In this document: positions 6,899 to 15,196 of the stretch, piece after piece | Layout: every line of letters starts with the position of its first letter | Numbering within the stretch: position 1 is the first letter of the stretch | NCBI GenBank assembly: GCA_016342385.1 | Contig: JAEINM010000047.1 | Location: 1 to 15,278, forward strand | DNA from: Spirochaetaceae bacterium | GTDB lineage: Bacteria > Spirochaetota > Spirochaetia > DSM-2461 | Length of the DNA stretch: 15,278 nucleotides | Direction: 5' to 3' | Position numbers and translations under genes: made by a program | The notes under the pieces: model-generated | What the model saw: only the letters and a program-made list of their open reading frames with translations | Databases searched by the model: none | What the model was told of the DNA's origin: nothing

Positions 6899-6920
6899 AA
6901 TATTAAAGTTTGTTAATATT
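6899..6920. repeat. AT-only inverted repeat behind topA
   Basis: AATATTAA (6899-6906) and TTAATATT (6913-6920) form a perfect 8-bp stem with loop AGTTTG. It has no GC pair and no T-run, so it is a poor terminator. It may be a protein-binding site or simply reflect the AT-rich 168-bp spacer between topA and ftsH. No convincing promoter was found in that spacer. Confidence 0.35.
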
Positions 6921-7038
6921 TGTATCAACTGGGAGTAATTACTAATACTGGCTAATTATTCCCTTTACTTTATATATATTTATTTCTACTTTTATCTGGT
7001 AGCAATACTTGTTGCGTTTAATAATACTGAGGAAAATG

Positions 7039-9243
7039 ATGGACAATTCGGAAAAAGATGAAAAAAAGAATGATAGTTCCCGAAAGGAACCGGACAATTG
7101 GTGGGATAAGGCCAAAAAGGAATTAAATCCTGATAAAATAGATAAGCAGGTAAAAAAAATAAAGCAGGGGAAATACAAATTCTCTCTCTGGTATTTTTTA
7201 CTGGTTATTGCCCTCTTGGCCATACTTAATATGTTTCTGGTGAAATCTCCAGAGACTGCCATTGATTACAGCACATTTAAAGAAAAAATCTCTGCCGGAG
7301 AGATCGTCAGGGTAAAAATGACTCCTTCTCTCTATACTGGATACACTAAGACCAGTCAGCAATACGAAGAAGAACTGGTATCATCTATCACAAAACGACT
7401 GGGAAACAGTGGTAGTGATCTTTCGGGAATTGTATACAGCACAGTTCCTCTGAATGATCCCTCCTTTCTGCCTCTTCTGGATGATCGCCGTGTGGAATAC
7501 TACGCTGAACATGAAAAAAATAATTATTTTCTCGATATACTGATCAGTTGGATTGTACCCCTGATTCTACTTGTTATTGTCTGGAGATTCATTTTTAAAC
7601 GAATGGGCAATATGGGCGGTAACAATGTTATGAGTTTCGGACAGAACAATGCCAAAATTGTCGCTGAAGAAGATTTGAATACCCGATTTGATGATGTGGC
7701 CGGATGTGAAGAATCAAAAGATGAATTAATTGAAGTTGTCGATTTTCTTAAAAATCCCAAAAAATATACAGAAATCGGTGGAAAGATTCCCAAGGGTGTT
7801 TTATTGGTTGGACCTCCGGGAACTGGAAAAACTCTTATAGCCAGAGCCGTTGCCGGTGAAGCTGGAGTGACATTCTTTAAAATGTCAGGTGCTGACTTTG
7901 TGGAGATGTTTGTTGGAGTTGGTGCGGCCCGTGTCCGTGATCTATTTAAACAGGCTAGAGAAAAAGCACCCTGTATTATATTCATTGATGAGCTTGATGC
8001 TATAGGGAAAAGCCGTGCAGGACTGGCTTCGACAAACGATGAAAGAGAACAGACTCTCAATCAGCTCCTTGTGGAAATGGATGGTTTTGATGCTTCTGCG
8101 GGAGTTATTATTCTCGCTGCTACCAACAGACCGGAAGTTCTTGATGCCGCACTTCTCAGACCGGGCCGATTTGACAGGCAGGTCCTCGTGGACCGACCCG
8201 ATCTTCTTGGAAGAGAAGCTATTTTAAAGATTCATTCAAAAGGTGTAAAAATAGGGGAAGAAGTCAATTTTAAAGAGATTGCGAAAACCACAGTGGGATT
8301 TGTCGGTGCTGACCTGGCGAATATAATCAATGAAGCTGCCTTGCTGGCTGTTCGGGCGAACAGGCAGGAGGTTCTGATGGTAGACCTCAATGATGCCATA
8401 GAAAAGACTATAGCGGGGCTTGAGAAGAAAAACAGAATCATTAATCCCAGGGAGCGTGAAATTGTAGCTTATCATGAAACCGGTCATGCTCTGGTTGCGG
8501 CTTTTACACCCGATGCTGATCCCGTTCAGAAAGTGTCTATAGTTCCCCGGGGAATGGGAGCCCTAGGTTATATGCTGCAGCAGCCGACAGAAGATAGAAA
8601 TATCATGACTCAGAATGAATTATTCGGCCAGATCGATACTCTTCTGGGAGGTCGGGCTGCTGAAATGCTGATCTTCGGTAAATTGTCTACGGGAGCCAGT
8701 AATGATATTGAAAAAGCAACAGAAACGGCTCAGAATCTTATAACAGTTTATGGAATGAGTGAGAAATTCATGAATGTTGCTTTGAGATCCAGACAGAATT
8801 CCTATCTTGGTGGTGGGGGGAAAAGCCGTGAGTATTCTGAGAAAACACAGCAGTATATAGACGACGAAATAGCTAAAATAATTAATGCAAGATATAAAAG
8901 AGTCTTAGCATTACTGACAGAGCATCTTGATCTGTTAAAGACAATATCGGCTCATCTTCTCGATGAAGAATATTTATCAGCAGAAGAGTTTTTAGAGTTT
9001 ATAGCTCAGGATGAAAAAAGTGCAGCCGCTTTCGCCAAACGAAAAAAAGCAGATATGGTGCCTTCCGAGCTGGCGGTAAAAACCGGAGAGAAGAGAAATA
9101 AAGCCATAAAGGCCAGAGCAGAGGCCAAGGCATTAGCTAAAGAAAATGAACCGCCCAAAGTTGAGGCTGAACATAAATCAGAGAGTCCCTTTACTAATCA
9201 GGTCGATTTAAAGATGGAAGAAAAAAAAGACGACGCAGAGTAG
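7039..9243 (+). CDS. ftsH: ATP-dependent zinc metalloprotease FtsH
   Basis: A 734-residue membrane AAA+ protease that extracts and degrades damaged membrane proteins and short-lived regulators. After a 45-residue charged N-terminus come TM1 (SLWYFLLVIALLAILNMFLV), a ~100-residue extracytoplasmic domain, and TM2 (ILISWIVPLILLVIVWRFIF). The ATPase has Walker A GPPGTGKT (258-265), Walker B FIDELD (315-320) and the second region of homology ATNRPEVLDAALLRPGRFDRQV. The zinc site is HETGH (479-483), with a third ligand D556 in SNDIEKAT. The protein is about 90 residues longer than E. coli FtsH because of the N-terminus and a Lys/Glu/Ala-rich C-terminal tail. ATG 7039 is preferred over ATG 7036 and an upstream frame extension to 7009, because GAGGA (7029-7033) then sits 5 nt away. 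Its likely modulators HflK and HflC are encoded 0.5-2.5 kb downstream on the other strand. Confidence 0.97.
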   Translation: MDNSEKDEKKNDSSRKEPDNWWDKAKKELNPDKIDKQVKKIKQGKYKFSLWYFLLVIALLAILNMFLVKSPETAIDYSTFKEKISAGEIVRVKMTPSLYTGYTKTSQQYEEELVSSITKRLGNSGSDLSGIVYSTVPLNDPSFLPLLDDRRVEYYAEHEKNNYFLDILISWIVPLILLVIVWRFIFKRMGNMGGNNVMSFGQNNAKIVAEEDLNTRFDDVAGCEESKDELIEVVDFLKNPKKYTEIGGKIPKGVLLVGPPGTGKTLIARAVAGEAGVTFFKMSGADFVEMFVGVGAARVRDLFKQAREKAPCIIFIDELDAIGKSRAGLASTNDEREQTLNQLLVEMDGFDASAGVIILAATNRPEVLDAALLRPGRFDRQVLVDRPDLLGREAILKIHSKGVKIGEEVNFKEIAKTTVGFVGADLANIINEAALLAVRANRQEVLMVDLNDAIEKTIAGLEKKNRIINPREREIVAYHETGHALVAAFTPDADPVQKVSIVPRGMGALGYMLQQPTEDRNIMTQNELFGQIDTLLGGRAAEMLIFGKLSTGASNDIEKATETAQNLITVYGMSEKFMNVALRSRQNSYLGGGGKSREYSEKTQQYIDDEIAKIINARYKRVLALLTEHLDLLKTISAHLLDEEYLSAEEFLEFIAQDEKSAAAFAKRKKADMVPSELAVKTGEKRNKAIKARAEAKALAKENEPPKVEAEHKSESPFTNQVDLKMEEKKDDAE

Positions 9244-9261
9244 TCTCTCTGTACAGTATAT

Positions 9262-9293
9262 AAAAAACCCCGGTGATTTACCGGGGTTTTTTT
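9262..9293. terminator. Bidirectional rho-independent terminator between ftsH and the PilZ gene
   Basis: CCCCGGT (9268-9274) and ACCGGGG (9280-9286) pair around the loop GATTT. An A-run (9262-9267) and a T-run (9287-9293) flank the stem, so it can stop ftsH transcripts from the left and PilZ transcripts from the right. Confidence 0.93.
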
Positions 9294-9315
9294 ATTCCAC
9301 AATAGTTTCAGGATA

Positions 9316-9666
9316 TTAATTAGACGCCATTATAGACTCAATCAGTCTTTTCGTTGTTGTATCATTTTTAAATCGTATTCCGATTCTCTGGCCGTTTACG
9401 TTGGCTACAGTTGTATTGAATATCTCTATTTTAGAATTGCTGCCGAAACGCAGAAGAATCTCATCTCCCTCAATGAAAAACTGATTCAGTTTCAGGGCGG
9501 CTCCTCCCGTACTAATATCATATATTTTACAGGCATGCCAGCCGGTTCCGGAATTATAATATCCCTCTATATCTACGGGTTTACGGATACTGTCCCGTTT
9601 GCTGTTTTTAATTGTAACCTGATGCAGTTCGGCATCTTTGGGGAAATTCAAGATTTTATTCTCCAT
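9316..9666 (-). CDS. Single-domain PilZ protein, predicted c-di-GMP receptor
   Basis: A 116-residue protein made almost entirely of one PilZ domain. Both ligand-binding motifs are complete: RxxxR as R24-D-S-I-R28, and (D/N)xSxxG as D50-I-S-T-G-G55. Beta strands follow (GDEILLRFG, IEIFNTTVANV, GQRIGIRF). PilZ domains bind cyclic di-GMP and change partner binding; single-domain forms control motility, surface or envelope processes. No signal peptide or membrane segment is seen, so it is cytoplasmic. It is transcribed alone: the hflC terminator lies upstream and a shared terminator lies downstream. The ATG has no Shine-Dalgarno sequence. Its place between ftsH and hflKC may be chance. The target cannot be read from the sequence. 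Confidence 0.88.
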   Translation of the reverse strand: MENKILNFPKDAELHQVTIKNSKRDSIRKPVDIEGYYNSGTGWHACKIYDISTGGAALKLNQFFIEGDEILLRFGSNSKIEIFNTTVANVNGQRIGIRFKNDTTTKRLIESIMASN

Positions 9667-9678
9667 ATTCTATTTATA

Positions 9679-9708
9679 AATATACACTTTTTTTCACTAT
9701 CATTACAA
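9679..9708 (-). promoter_or_regulatory. Possible PilZ gene promoter with very short leader
   Basis: On the minus strand TTGTAA (9708-9703) and TATATT (9684-9679) are 18 nt apart. The -10 box ends 12 nt before the ATG, which would leave a leader of about 5 nt. The surroundings are very AT-rich, so chance matches are likely. Confidence 0.4.
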
Positions 9709-9727
9709 AAAAAATAAAATATTGGAA

Positions 9728-9763
9728 GAAAAAAATAAAAAAGGACCGCATAGGGCGGCCCTT
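9728..9763 (-). terminator. Rho-independent terminator of the hflK-hflC operon
   Basis: On the minus strand AAGGGCCGC (9763-9755), loop CCTAT and GCGGTCCTT (9749-9741) form a 9-bp stem with one G-U pair. It is followed by an almost pure T-run (complement of the A-rich 9728-9740). It lies 20 nt after the hflC stop. Confidence 0.88.
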
Positions 9764-9783
9764 TTCTCTGTTCCAGTCAGTTG

Positions 9784-10788
9784 TTATTCAGCTGATCTGT
9801 AGAGATTATTAAAATACTGCATGTCCGTAGAGAGAATTTTATTCATTCCGGGCAGTGTCTTTTTATAGGATTCTACCGCTTTCCAGAACTCATAAAACTC
9901 TGCATTTTTTCCATAAGATTCGGCATAGATGGCCGCGGCCAGTCCATCTGCATCACCTTTGATCTGCTCGGATGTGGAATAGGCTTCAGAAATAATGGCT
10001 TCTTTCTCATTATCGAGCTTACCTGACCATTCTGCTTTTTTACCTTCACCGTAGGATCTGTAGAACTGGGCAATCTGGTTTCTCTCTTTTATCATTCTGG
10101 CATAGACAGATTGAGTCATATCATCGGAGTAGCGAATCTGCCGGATAACAACATCGATCAGTTCAATTCCCAGATCGGTCGTATCTTTTGCCGCATTGGT
10201 CAGCATCTGTTCAGACAGGTTTTTTCGACCCTTCTCAATTTCCTGAAAAATGGTATCACTATCGAGAAGTTCTGACAATACGGATGTATCTTCTTCACCC
10301 GATTCGGCAATAGCGGCATCTTCAGCTTCACCGAGCTCTTTGCTCTGCAGCTGCAGTTCAATTATGATATTTGAATTTCTTACCGATTCTGTCAGAGAGT
10401 TCTGTGCAATAATTGTTCTTACTGCCGAGTCGATAACATCATCGAGTTTTGAATAAGCCTGACTGAGACTGGTAACTGATTCATAAAATTTAATTGGATC
10501 GGAAATTTTCCATCTGGCAGTCGTATCCACCCAGATAAACTGATTTTCTGCCGTCTGAATCCTCTGAGGAGCTCCATCCCAGGACAATATCCGTTTTGAA
10601 TATTTAGTAATATCATGGATTATGGGAACTTTTATTTTTAATCCCGCTTCAGTCTTGGTGTCAATTATCTCACCAAATCTTGTTACAACAGCCTGTTCGC
10701 CTTCTGCCACTATGTAAAAAGGGCCCATGGCAAAGAATAAAAATAGCAGAATAATTGTAGGAATAAGAATTTTCATCATTTTATTCAT
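9784..10788 (-). CDS. hflC: HflC, SPFH/band 7 membrane protein, FtsH modulator
   Basis: A 334-residue protein, the same length as E. coli HflC. An N-terminal membrane anchor (about 6-24, ILIPTIILLFLFFAMGPF) precedes the SPFH/band 7 domain starting IVAEGEQAVVTRFGEI. A helical region with Glu/Lys/Ala follows, and the C-terminus matches the HflC pattern (AEFYEFWKAVESYKKTL...DMQYFNNL). HflC and HflK assemble into a large cage on the outer face of the inner membrane that encloses FtsH hexamers and limits substrate access. ATG 10788-10786 is chosen because AGGAGG within the hflK tail lies 5 nt upstream; an in-frame ATG at 10815 lacks this. It overlaps the hflK stop in ATGAATAA (8 nt), implying coupled translation and matched amounts. 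Confidence 0.93.
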   Translation of the reverse strand: MNKMMKILIPTIILLFLFFAMGPFYIVAEGEQAVVTRFGEIIDTKTEAGLKIKVPIIHDITKYSKRILSWDGAPQRIQTAENQFIWVDTTARWKISDPIKFYESVTSLSQAYSKLDDVIDSAVRTIIAQNSLTESVRNSNIIIELQLQSKELGEAEDAAIAESGEEDTSVLSELLDSDTIFQEIEKGRKNLSEQMLTNAAKDTTDLGIELIDVVIRQIRYSDDMTQSVYARMIKERNQIAQFYRSYGEGKKAEWSGKLDNEKEAIISEAYSTSEQIKGDADGLAAAIYAESYGKNAEFYEFWKAVESYKKTLPGMNKILSTDMQYFNNLYRSAE

Positions 10789-11776
10789 TGCTTCCTCCTG
10801 TTTGTGCTGATTCAAGATTTTTTAAGGGGAGAAAATTGTCTAGATTTTTATCTATGAGATTGATATTAGAATTATTGGAAAGCACTTCTTCCATCATCTC
10901 GTAATAAATCCTGCTTCTCGTAACGACTCTATTCTTTTCATATTCAGAAAGTACAGCATTAAAACGGGCCACATCACCTCTCGCTCTGTTTACACGACCT
11001 GTGGCATAACCTGTTGCCTGCTGGATCATCTGGTTGGCCTGACCGGATGCTTTAGGAATTTCAGCGTTGTAGGCCTGTTTCCCTTCACTGATGAGTCGTT
11101 CCATATCCTGTATAGCTTTGTTCACATCTTCAAAGGCATCCTGAACCGGACCTTCGGGAGGAAGAATATTTTGTAATCTTACGGTAATGATGTTGATTCC
11201 AAGTCCATAATTATCAAAGATCTCGTTCATCTTGTCTTTCCCTTTGATTTCGATGCTGGTCCTCTCATCTCCGATAACATCGAGAATAGCCCTGTCTCCT
11301 ACCAGTTCATTTATAACTGACTGTGAGATATCCCTGATAGTTTTGTCCTTGTTGTTAACATTGAATAACCAGGATGCAGGATCGGTAATCCTGTACTGAA
11401 TAATCCATTCGACACTGACAATATTGAGGTCTCCTGTAAGCATGATCGATTCTGCGTCATAATTATCTCTTGAATAGATTGTTGTGATTCCCGGTTGGGC
11501 TGTTCTAAATCCGAACTGCATGGTCTGAACGACCTTTGTCGGTACTTTGTAGACCCTGTCAATTCCCAATGGAATTTTCCATTTGAGACCGGCTTCAGAT
11601 ATTTTATGCAGTTCTCCGAATCTCAATACAACTGCCTGTTCTGTCTGGTCCACCACGTAAAAACTGGTTAACAGGAATATTCCCGCTATAGCCAGAATGA
11701 TGATGATCATAATTGTTGCCGGTTTAGGAGGCCTTTTAAAAGGACTATTTCCCGGGGTTACATTCTGTTCTGACAT
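10781..11776 (-). CDS. hflK: HflK, SPFH/band 7 membrane protein, FtsH modulator
   Basis: A 331-residue partner of HflC. A short proline/lysine N-terminus (1-20) leads into one membrane helix (21-41, TIMIIIILAIAGIFLLTSFYV). The SPFH domain then begins DQTEQAVVLRFGELHKISEAGLKWKIPLGIDRVYKV. HflK hallmarks include GDLNIVSVEWIIQYRI, the LQNILPPEGPVQDAFEDVNKAIQDMERLI stretch, and an ERLISEGKQAYNAEIPKASGQA coiled-coil region. It lacks the long Gly-rich N-terminus and the Pro-rich C-terminus of the 419-residue E. coli HflK. The ribosome binding site AGGAGGG is 3 nt before the ATG. The gene diverges from metG across 137 bp and is first in the hflK-hflC operon. Confidence 0.93.
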   Translation of the reverse strand: MSEQNVTPGNSPFKRPPKPATIMIIIILAIAGIFLLTSFYVVDQTEQAVVLRFGELHKISEAGLKWKIPLGIDRVYKVPTKVVQTMQFGFRTAQPGITTIYSRDNYDAESIMLTGDLNIVSVEWIIQYRITDPASWLFNVNNKDKTIRDISQSVINELVGDRAILDVIGDERTSIEIKGKDKMNEIFDNYGLGINIITVRLQNILPPEGPVQDAFEDVNKAIQDMERLISEGKQAYNAEIPKASGQANQMIQQATGYATGRVNRARGDVARFNAVLSEYEKNRVVTRSRIYYEMMEEVLSNNSNINLIDKNLDNFLPLKNLESAQTGGSNE

Positions 11777-11817
11777 GTACCCTCCTTCTTTATTTTAAAC
11801 TTTGGATATTACTTTAA

Positions 11818-11846
11818 AAACTAACAAAGGGAGGAGTACAAGTCAA
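11818..11846 (-). promoter_or_regulatory. Possible hflK promoter
   Basis: On the minus strand TTGACT (11846-11841) lies 17 nt from TAGTTT (11823-11818), a weak -10 box. The expected leader is about 35 nt and contains the strong AGGAGGG. It is back to back with the metG promoter. Confidence 0.4.
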
Positions 11847-11876
11847 GAATAATAAAATATGATATGCACCAGTCTA

Positions 11877-11905
11877 TTGACATTAGAATAAGGGCAAAAT
11901 ATCAT
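11877..11905 (+). promoter_or_regulatory. metG promoter, predicted to give a nearly leaderless mRNA
   Basis: A perfect TTGACA (11877-11882), a 17-nt spacer and TATCAT (11900-11905, five of six matches) make a strong sigma70-type promoter. The -10 box ends 8 nt before the metG ATG, so the mRNA should start at or within about 3 nt of the start codon. Only GGTGA (11906-11910) resembles a ribosome binding site, and it would lie at or upstream of the predicted start. Confidence 0.65.
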
Positions 11906-11913
11906 GGTGAAAT

Positions 11914-14076
11914 ATGAAAAAGAGATTAGTTACTTCAGCGCTTCCCTATGTCAATAATATTCCCCACCTGGGCAACCTTATACAGGTTCTTTCTGCCGAT
12001 GTCTTTGCACGTTTTTGTAGACAATATGGTTACGAAACCATGTATGTCTGTGGAACTGATGAATATGGCACTGCCACTGAAACAAAAGCTCTTGCCGAAG
12101 GGATGAGTCCTAAAGAGTTATGCGATAAATATCATATAATCCACAGAGATATCTATAAATGGTTTAATGTGAACTTTGATAATTTCGGGCGGACTTCTAC
12201 TGAAAAACAAACAGAGATTGTTCAAGCCCTTTTTAATGATGTAGATAAAGCCGGTTTTATTAATGAAAAGATTCTGGAGCAGTTGTTCTGTGAACAGTGC
12301 GACCGCTATCTTGCTGACCGCTATGTACATGGAACCTGTCCACACTGCGGATCTGATAATGCCCGCGGCGATCAGTGTGAAGATTGTGGGAAACTGCTTG
12401 AGCCCACGGAACTGGAAAATCCTAAATGTGGTGTCTGTGCCAGTACTCCTGTATTAAAAAGTACTAAACATCTCTTTATGGATTTGCCCGGGATCCTCCC
12501 TCTTCTGGAAAAATGGATGGATGTAGCTTCGGACAGAGGTTTCTGGGCTAAAAATGCTATACAGATGACAAAAAGCTGGATTAGAGACGGTCTGAAAGAA
12601 AGATGTATAACCAGAGATCTGAAATGGGGAATCCCCGTCCCTAAAAAAGGGTATGAAGATAAGGTTTTTTATGTGTGGTTTGATGCTCCGATCGGCTATG
12701 TCTCCATTACGGCGAATCATACGGATAAATGGAAAGAGTGGTGGCAGAATCCTGATGAAGTGGAACTTTATCAGTTTATCGGAAAAGATAATATCCCCTT
12801 TCACACGGTGATCTTTCCTTCGACACAACTTGTCTCTGATGAAAAATGGACTATGTTGCATCACATGTCGAGCTCGGAATATTTAAATTATGAAAATGGA
12901 AAATTTTCCAAGAGTAAAGGAGTTGGTGTTTTCGGTAATGACTGTCAGGATACGGGAATCCCGGCAGATGTCTGGAGATTTTATATCTTCTATAACAGAC
13001 CTGAAAAGTCTGATACACAGTTTCTCTGGAAAGATTTTGAGGAAAAGGTCAATTCCGAGCTTATTGGAAACCTGGCCAATCTTGTTAATAGAACACTCAC
13101 CTTTGCCAATCGATTTTATGAGGGCAAAGTTCCTGAGGCAGAAGTTGATGTACAGTTCTGGAATGACGTGAAAGATAGAGAGACAACAATAACCGAAAAA
13201 CTGAATAGAGCCGAACTTCGAGATGCTTTCAAAGAGATTTTTCTCCTTTCATCATTGGGAAATAAAGCATTTCAGGCCGGAGAACCCTGGAGAACGCGAA
13301 CAGAGGATCCCGCAGCAGCCGCTTCTCTGCTCAAGAGCCTCATTTATCTGGTGAGAGACCTTGCTGTTCTTGTTCACCCTTATATTCCGGAAACAGCTGA
13401 AAAAATTGTTTCTTTTCTTGAGGGCGCTGATCTCTCCTGGGAAAGTCTTTCAACTCTGGAAGGGATTACAGGCATTAATAAAGCGGAAATCCTTTTTAAA
13501 AAACTGGAAGAGAAGCAGATTGATGAATTGAGAGAACGCTTTGCCGGCTCTCAGGAAGAGAGAGCTGCTGCAGCTGAGGAAGCGACACTGGAAAATCAGT
13601 TTAATAAAGATATACAACTGGTTGTGGGGAAAATTGTTCAAATAGAGCGGCATCCTGAAGCGGAAAAACTCTATATTGAGAAAATCGATTGTGGTGAAAT
13701 TGAGCCGAGAACGATTGTCTCGGGAATTGTCCCCTACTATAAAGAGGAAGAGCTTCTCGGTCAGAATGTTGTCGTTGTCGCCAATCTGAAACCCACAAAG
13801 CTCAGGGGAATCAAGAGTTTGGGAATGATACTCGCCGCTGAAGATAAAGAGGGAAATGTGGAAGTCGTTTTCCCCGGGAATGCCGAACCCGGTACACCTG
13901 TAGTACTTGCCGGTGATGATAGGGAAACCCGTGAATATACGAGACTGAAAGCCAGCCGTTTCTTTGAGATCCCTCTCCGGGCGGAAGATCATGTTGTGAA
14001 AACCGGTGATACAGCCCTGACCATTAATGGTAAAGAGCTAAAGACATCAGCAATCAAAAATGGTGAAGTTGGCTGA
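11914..14076 (+). CDS. metG: Methionyl-tRNA synthetase
   Basis: A 720-residue class I synthetase that charges tRNA-Met. The catalytic domain has the HIGH-type motif H18-L-G-N21 and the KMSKS-type loop K330-F-S-K-S334. Four CxxC pairs (C126/C129, C142/C145, C155/C158, C172/C175) form a two-zinc knuckle insert. This is the E. coli-like MetG1 architecture. The alpha-helical anticodon-binding domain follows. The C-terminal EMAP-II/Trbp111-like tRNA-binding and dimerisation domain begins near residue 565 (DIQLVVGKIVQIERHPEAEKLYIEKIDCG) and ends near 670. About 50 residues follow it (DDRETREYTRLKASRFFEIPLRAEDHVVKT...). The ATG matches the usual start, two to three residues before the RLVTSALPYVNN motif, and no Shine-Dalgarno sequence is evident. 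The stop overlaps the next gene by 17 nt. Confidence 0.97.
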   Translation: MKKRLVTSALPYVNNIPHLGNLIQVLSADVFARFCRQYGYETMYVCGTDEYGTATETKALAEGMSPKELCDKYHIIHRDIYKWFNVNFDNFGRTSTEKQTEIVQALFNDVDKAGFINEKILEQLFCEQCDRYLADRYVHGTCPHCGSDNARGDQCEDCGKLLEPTELENPKCGVCASTPVLKSTKHLFMDLPGILPLLEKWMDVASDRGFWAKNAIQMTKSWIRDGLKERCITRDLKWGIPVPKKGYEDKVFYVWFDAPIGYVSITANHTDKWKEWWQNPDEVELYQFIGKDNIPFHTVIFPSTQLVSDEKWTMLHHMSSSEYLNYENGKFSKSKGVGVFGNDCQDTGIPADVWRFYIFYNRPEKSDTQFLWKDFEEKVNSELIGNLANLVNRTLTFANRFYEGKVPEAEVDVQFWNDVKDRETTITEKLNRAELRDAFKEIFLLSSLGNKAFQAGEPWRTRTEDPAAAASLLKSLIYLVRDLAVLVHPYIPETAEKIVSFLEGADLSWESLSTLEGITGINKAEILFKKLEEKQIDELRERFAGSQEERAAAAEEATLENQFNKDIQLVVGKIVQIERHPEAEKLYIEKIDCGEIEPRTIVSGIVPYYKEEELLGQNVVVVANLKPTKLRGIKSLGMILAAEDKEGNVEVVFPGNAEPGTPVVLAGDDRETREYTRLKASRFFEIPLRAEDHVVKTGDTALTINGKELKTSAIKNGEVG

Positions 14077-15115
14077 TCCTTTGGGTGATTTAAAAGTCGA
14101 AGCATCGTCGCTGCTCTCTCTGGATGGTCACTCTAATTTCCTCCAGTCCGGGTACTGGGGGAGGCTGAAAGGTGAAACCGGGTGGAAATCCGTCCCTCTG
14201 AAGCTCACCTATAATGGGAAATCTATTCCTTTGCTCGTTCTAACCAGAACCTTCAGGAGGACTTTATCCATTGCTTATGTCCCTCATGGCCCGGCTTTGG
14301 ATATTGAGCCGGAGGATCGTGAGTATTTCCTCAATAAATTATCCAGAGACCTGGTAGAATTTCTTCCCTTGGCGACATTCTTTATCCGATACGATCTTCT
14401 CTGGGGTGAAACAGGAGTGAATAACTTTCCTGAAAAACTTCAATTCAGCGGTATTCACAAGGCTCCTATGGATATTCAACCCCCCGATACGGTAATTATC
14501 AATCTGGAACCATCTGAAGATGAGATACTGGCTCTTATGCACAAAAAAACCCGTTACAATATTAAACTGGCATCGAAAAAGGGGGTGGAAATCTCCTGGG
14601 GCTCTGAAAAAGATCTCGATGCCTGGTATGATCTGTACAAAACAACATCAGAGAGAGATAAAATAGCTATCCACAATCTCTCCTACTATAAAAAGGTGTT
14701 CTCTATGGCTGCCGAGTCTGAAACAGCTCCTGATGTCAGGATTCTGCTGGCTCGACATGAAGATGATCTTCTTGCCGGTATAGTCGTGGTTTTTGACGAC
14801 GAAAGAGCTACCTATCTCTATGGTGCCTCCTCCAATGAGAAGAGAAACCTTATGCCCGCTTATGCCCTTCAGTGGGAAGCCATGAAAAAGGCAAAAGAGC
14901 GGGGCTGTACTTCATATGATATGTTCGGTATTCCACCCTCCAGTGAATCGGGACACCCTATGTATGGATTATACCGCTTTAAAACCGGGTTCGGAGGAGA
15001 AATCCATCACAGACTGGGCGCCTGGGATTATCAATATTCCAACCTTGTCTATCCCATCTACAGAGTCTTCGAAACTCTGAGGAAATTTTATTATAAAACT
15101 CTAAAAAAAAGATAA
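14060..15115 (+). CDS. FemAB/MurM-like aminoacyltransferase (peptidoglycan bridge type)
   Basis: A 351-residue protein with two GNAT-like domains, typical of the FemABX family. An early segment NFLQSGYWGRLK (about 26-37) is the family's N-terminal signature. Near residue 160 comes KKTRYNIKLASKKGVEI, the conserved start of the second domain. Near 290-315 lies MFGIPPSSESGHPMYGLYRFKTGFGGE, the most diagnostic motif. The C-terminus is basic (YYKTLKKR). Family members transfer amino acids from aminoacyl-tRNA to peptidoglycan precursors or other acceptors at the cytoplasmic membrane face; acceptor and amino acid cannot be told here. No membrane segment or coiled-coil arm is apparent. ATG 14060 overlaps metG by 17 nt and lacks a good ribosome binding site, so translation is probably coupled to metG. 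GTG 14063 is an alternative start. Confidence 0.88.
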   Translation: MVKLADPLGDLKVEASSLLSLDGHSNFLQSGYWGRLKGETGWKSVPLKLTYNGKSIPLLVLTRTFRRTLSIAYVPHGPALDIEPEDREYFLNKLSRDLVEFLPLATFFIRYDLLWGETGVNNFPEKLQFSGIHKAPMDIQPPDTVIINLEPSEDEILALMHKKTRYNIKLASKKGVEISWGSEKDLDAWYDLYKTTSERDKIAIHNLSYYKKVFSMAAESETAPDVRILLARHEDDLLAGIVVVFDDERATYLYGASSNEKRNLMPAYALQWEAMKKAKERGCTSYDMFGIPPSSESGHPMYGLYRFKTGFGGEIHHRLGAWDYQYSNLVYPIYRVFETLRKFYYKTLKKR

Positions 15116-15196
15116 AAATAAACTATATTATAACCTGTGGTTTCAGCAATCTTTCTGTTGGACTGAGTCAAAGTTTATCTATAAAAAATGTTTGTT

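Noticed and set aside
7524..8060. 178-codon open frame on the minus strand
   Set aside because: It is antisense to the conserved ATPase core of ftsH, and its composition mirrors that gene.
10789..10815. Upstream in-frame ATG extending HflC by nine residues
   Set aside because: It lies deep in the hflK coding end without a ribosome binding site, while ATG 10788 has AGGAGG at proper distance.
13450..13992. 180-codon open frame on the minus strand
   Set aside because: It lies fully inside metG, antisense to its conserved tRNA-binding domain, and has no recognisable protein pattern.
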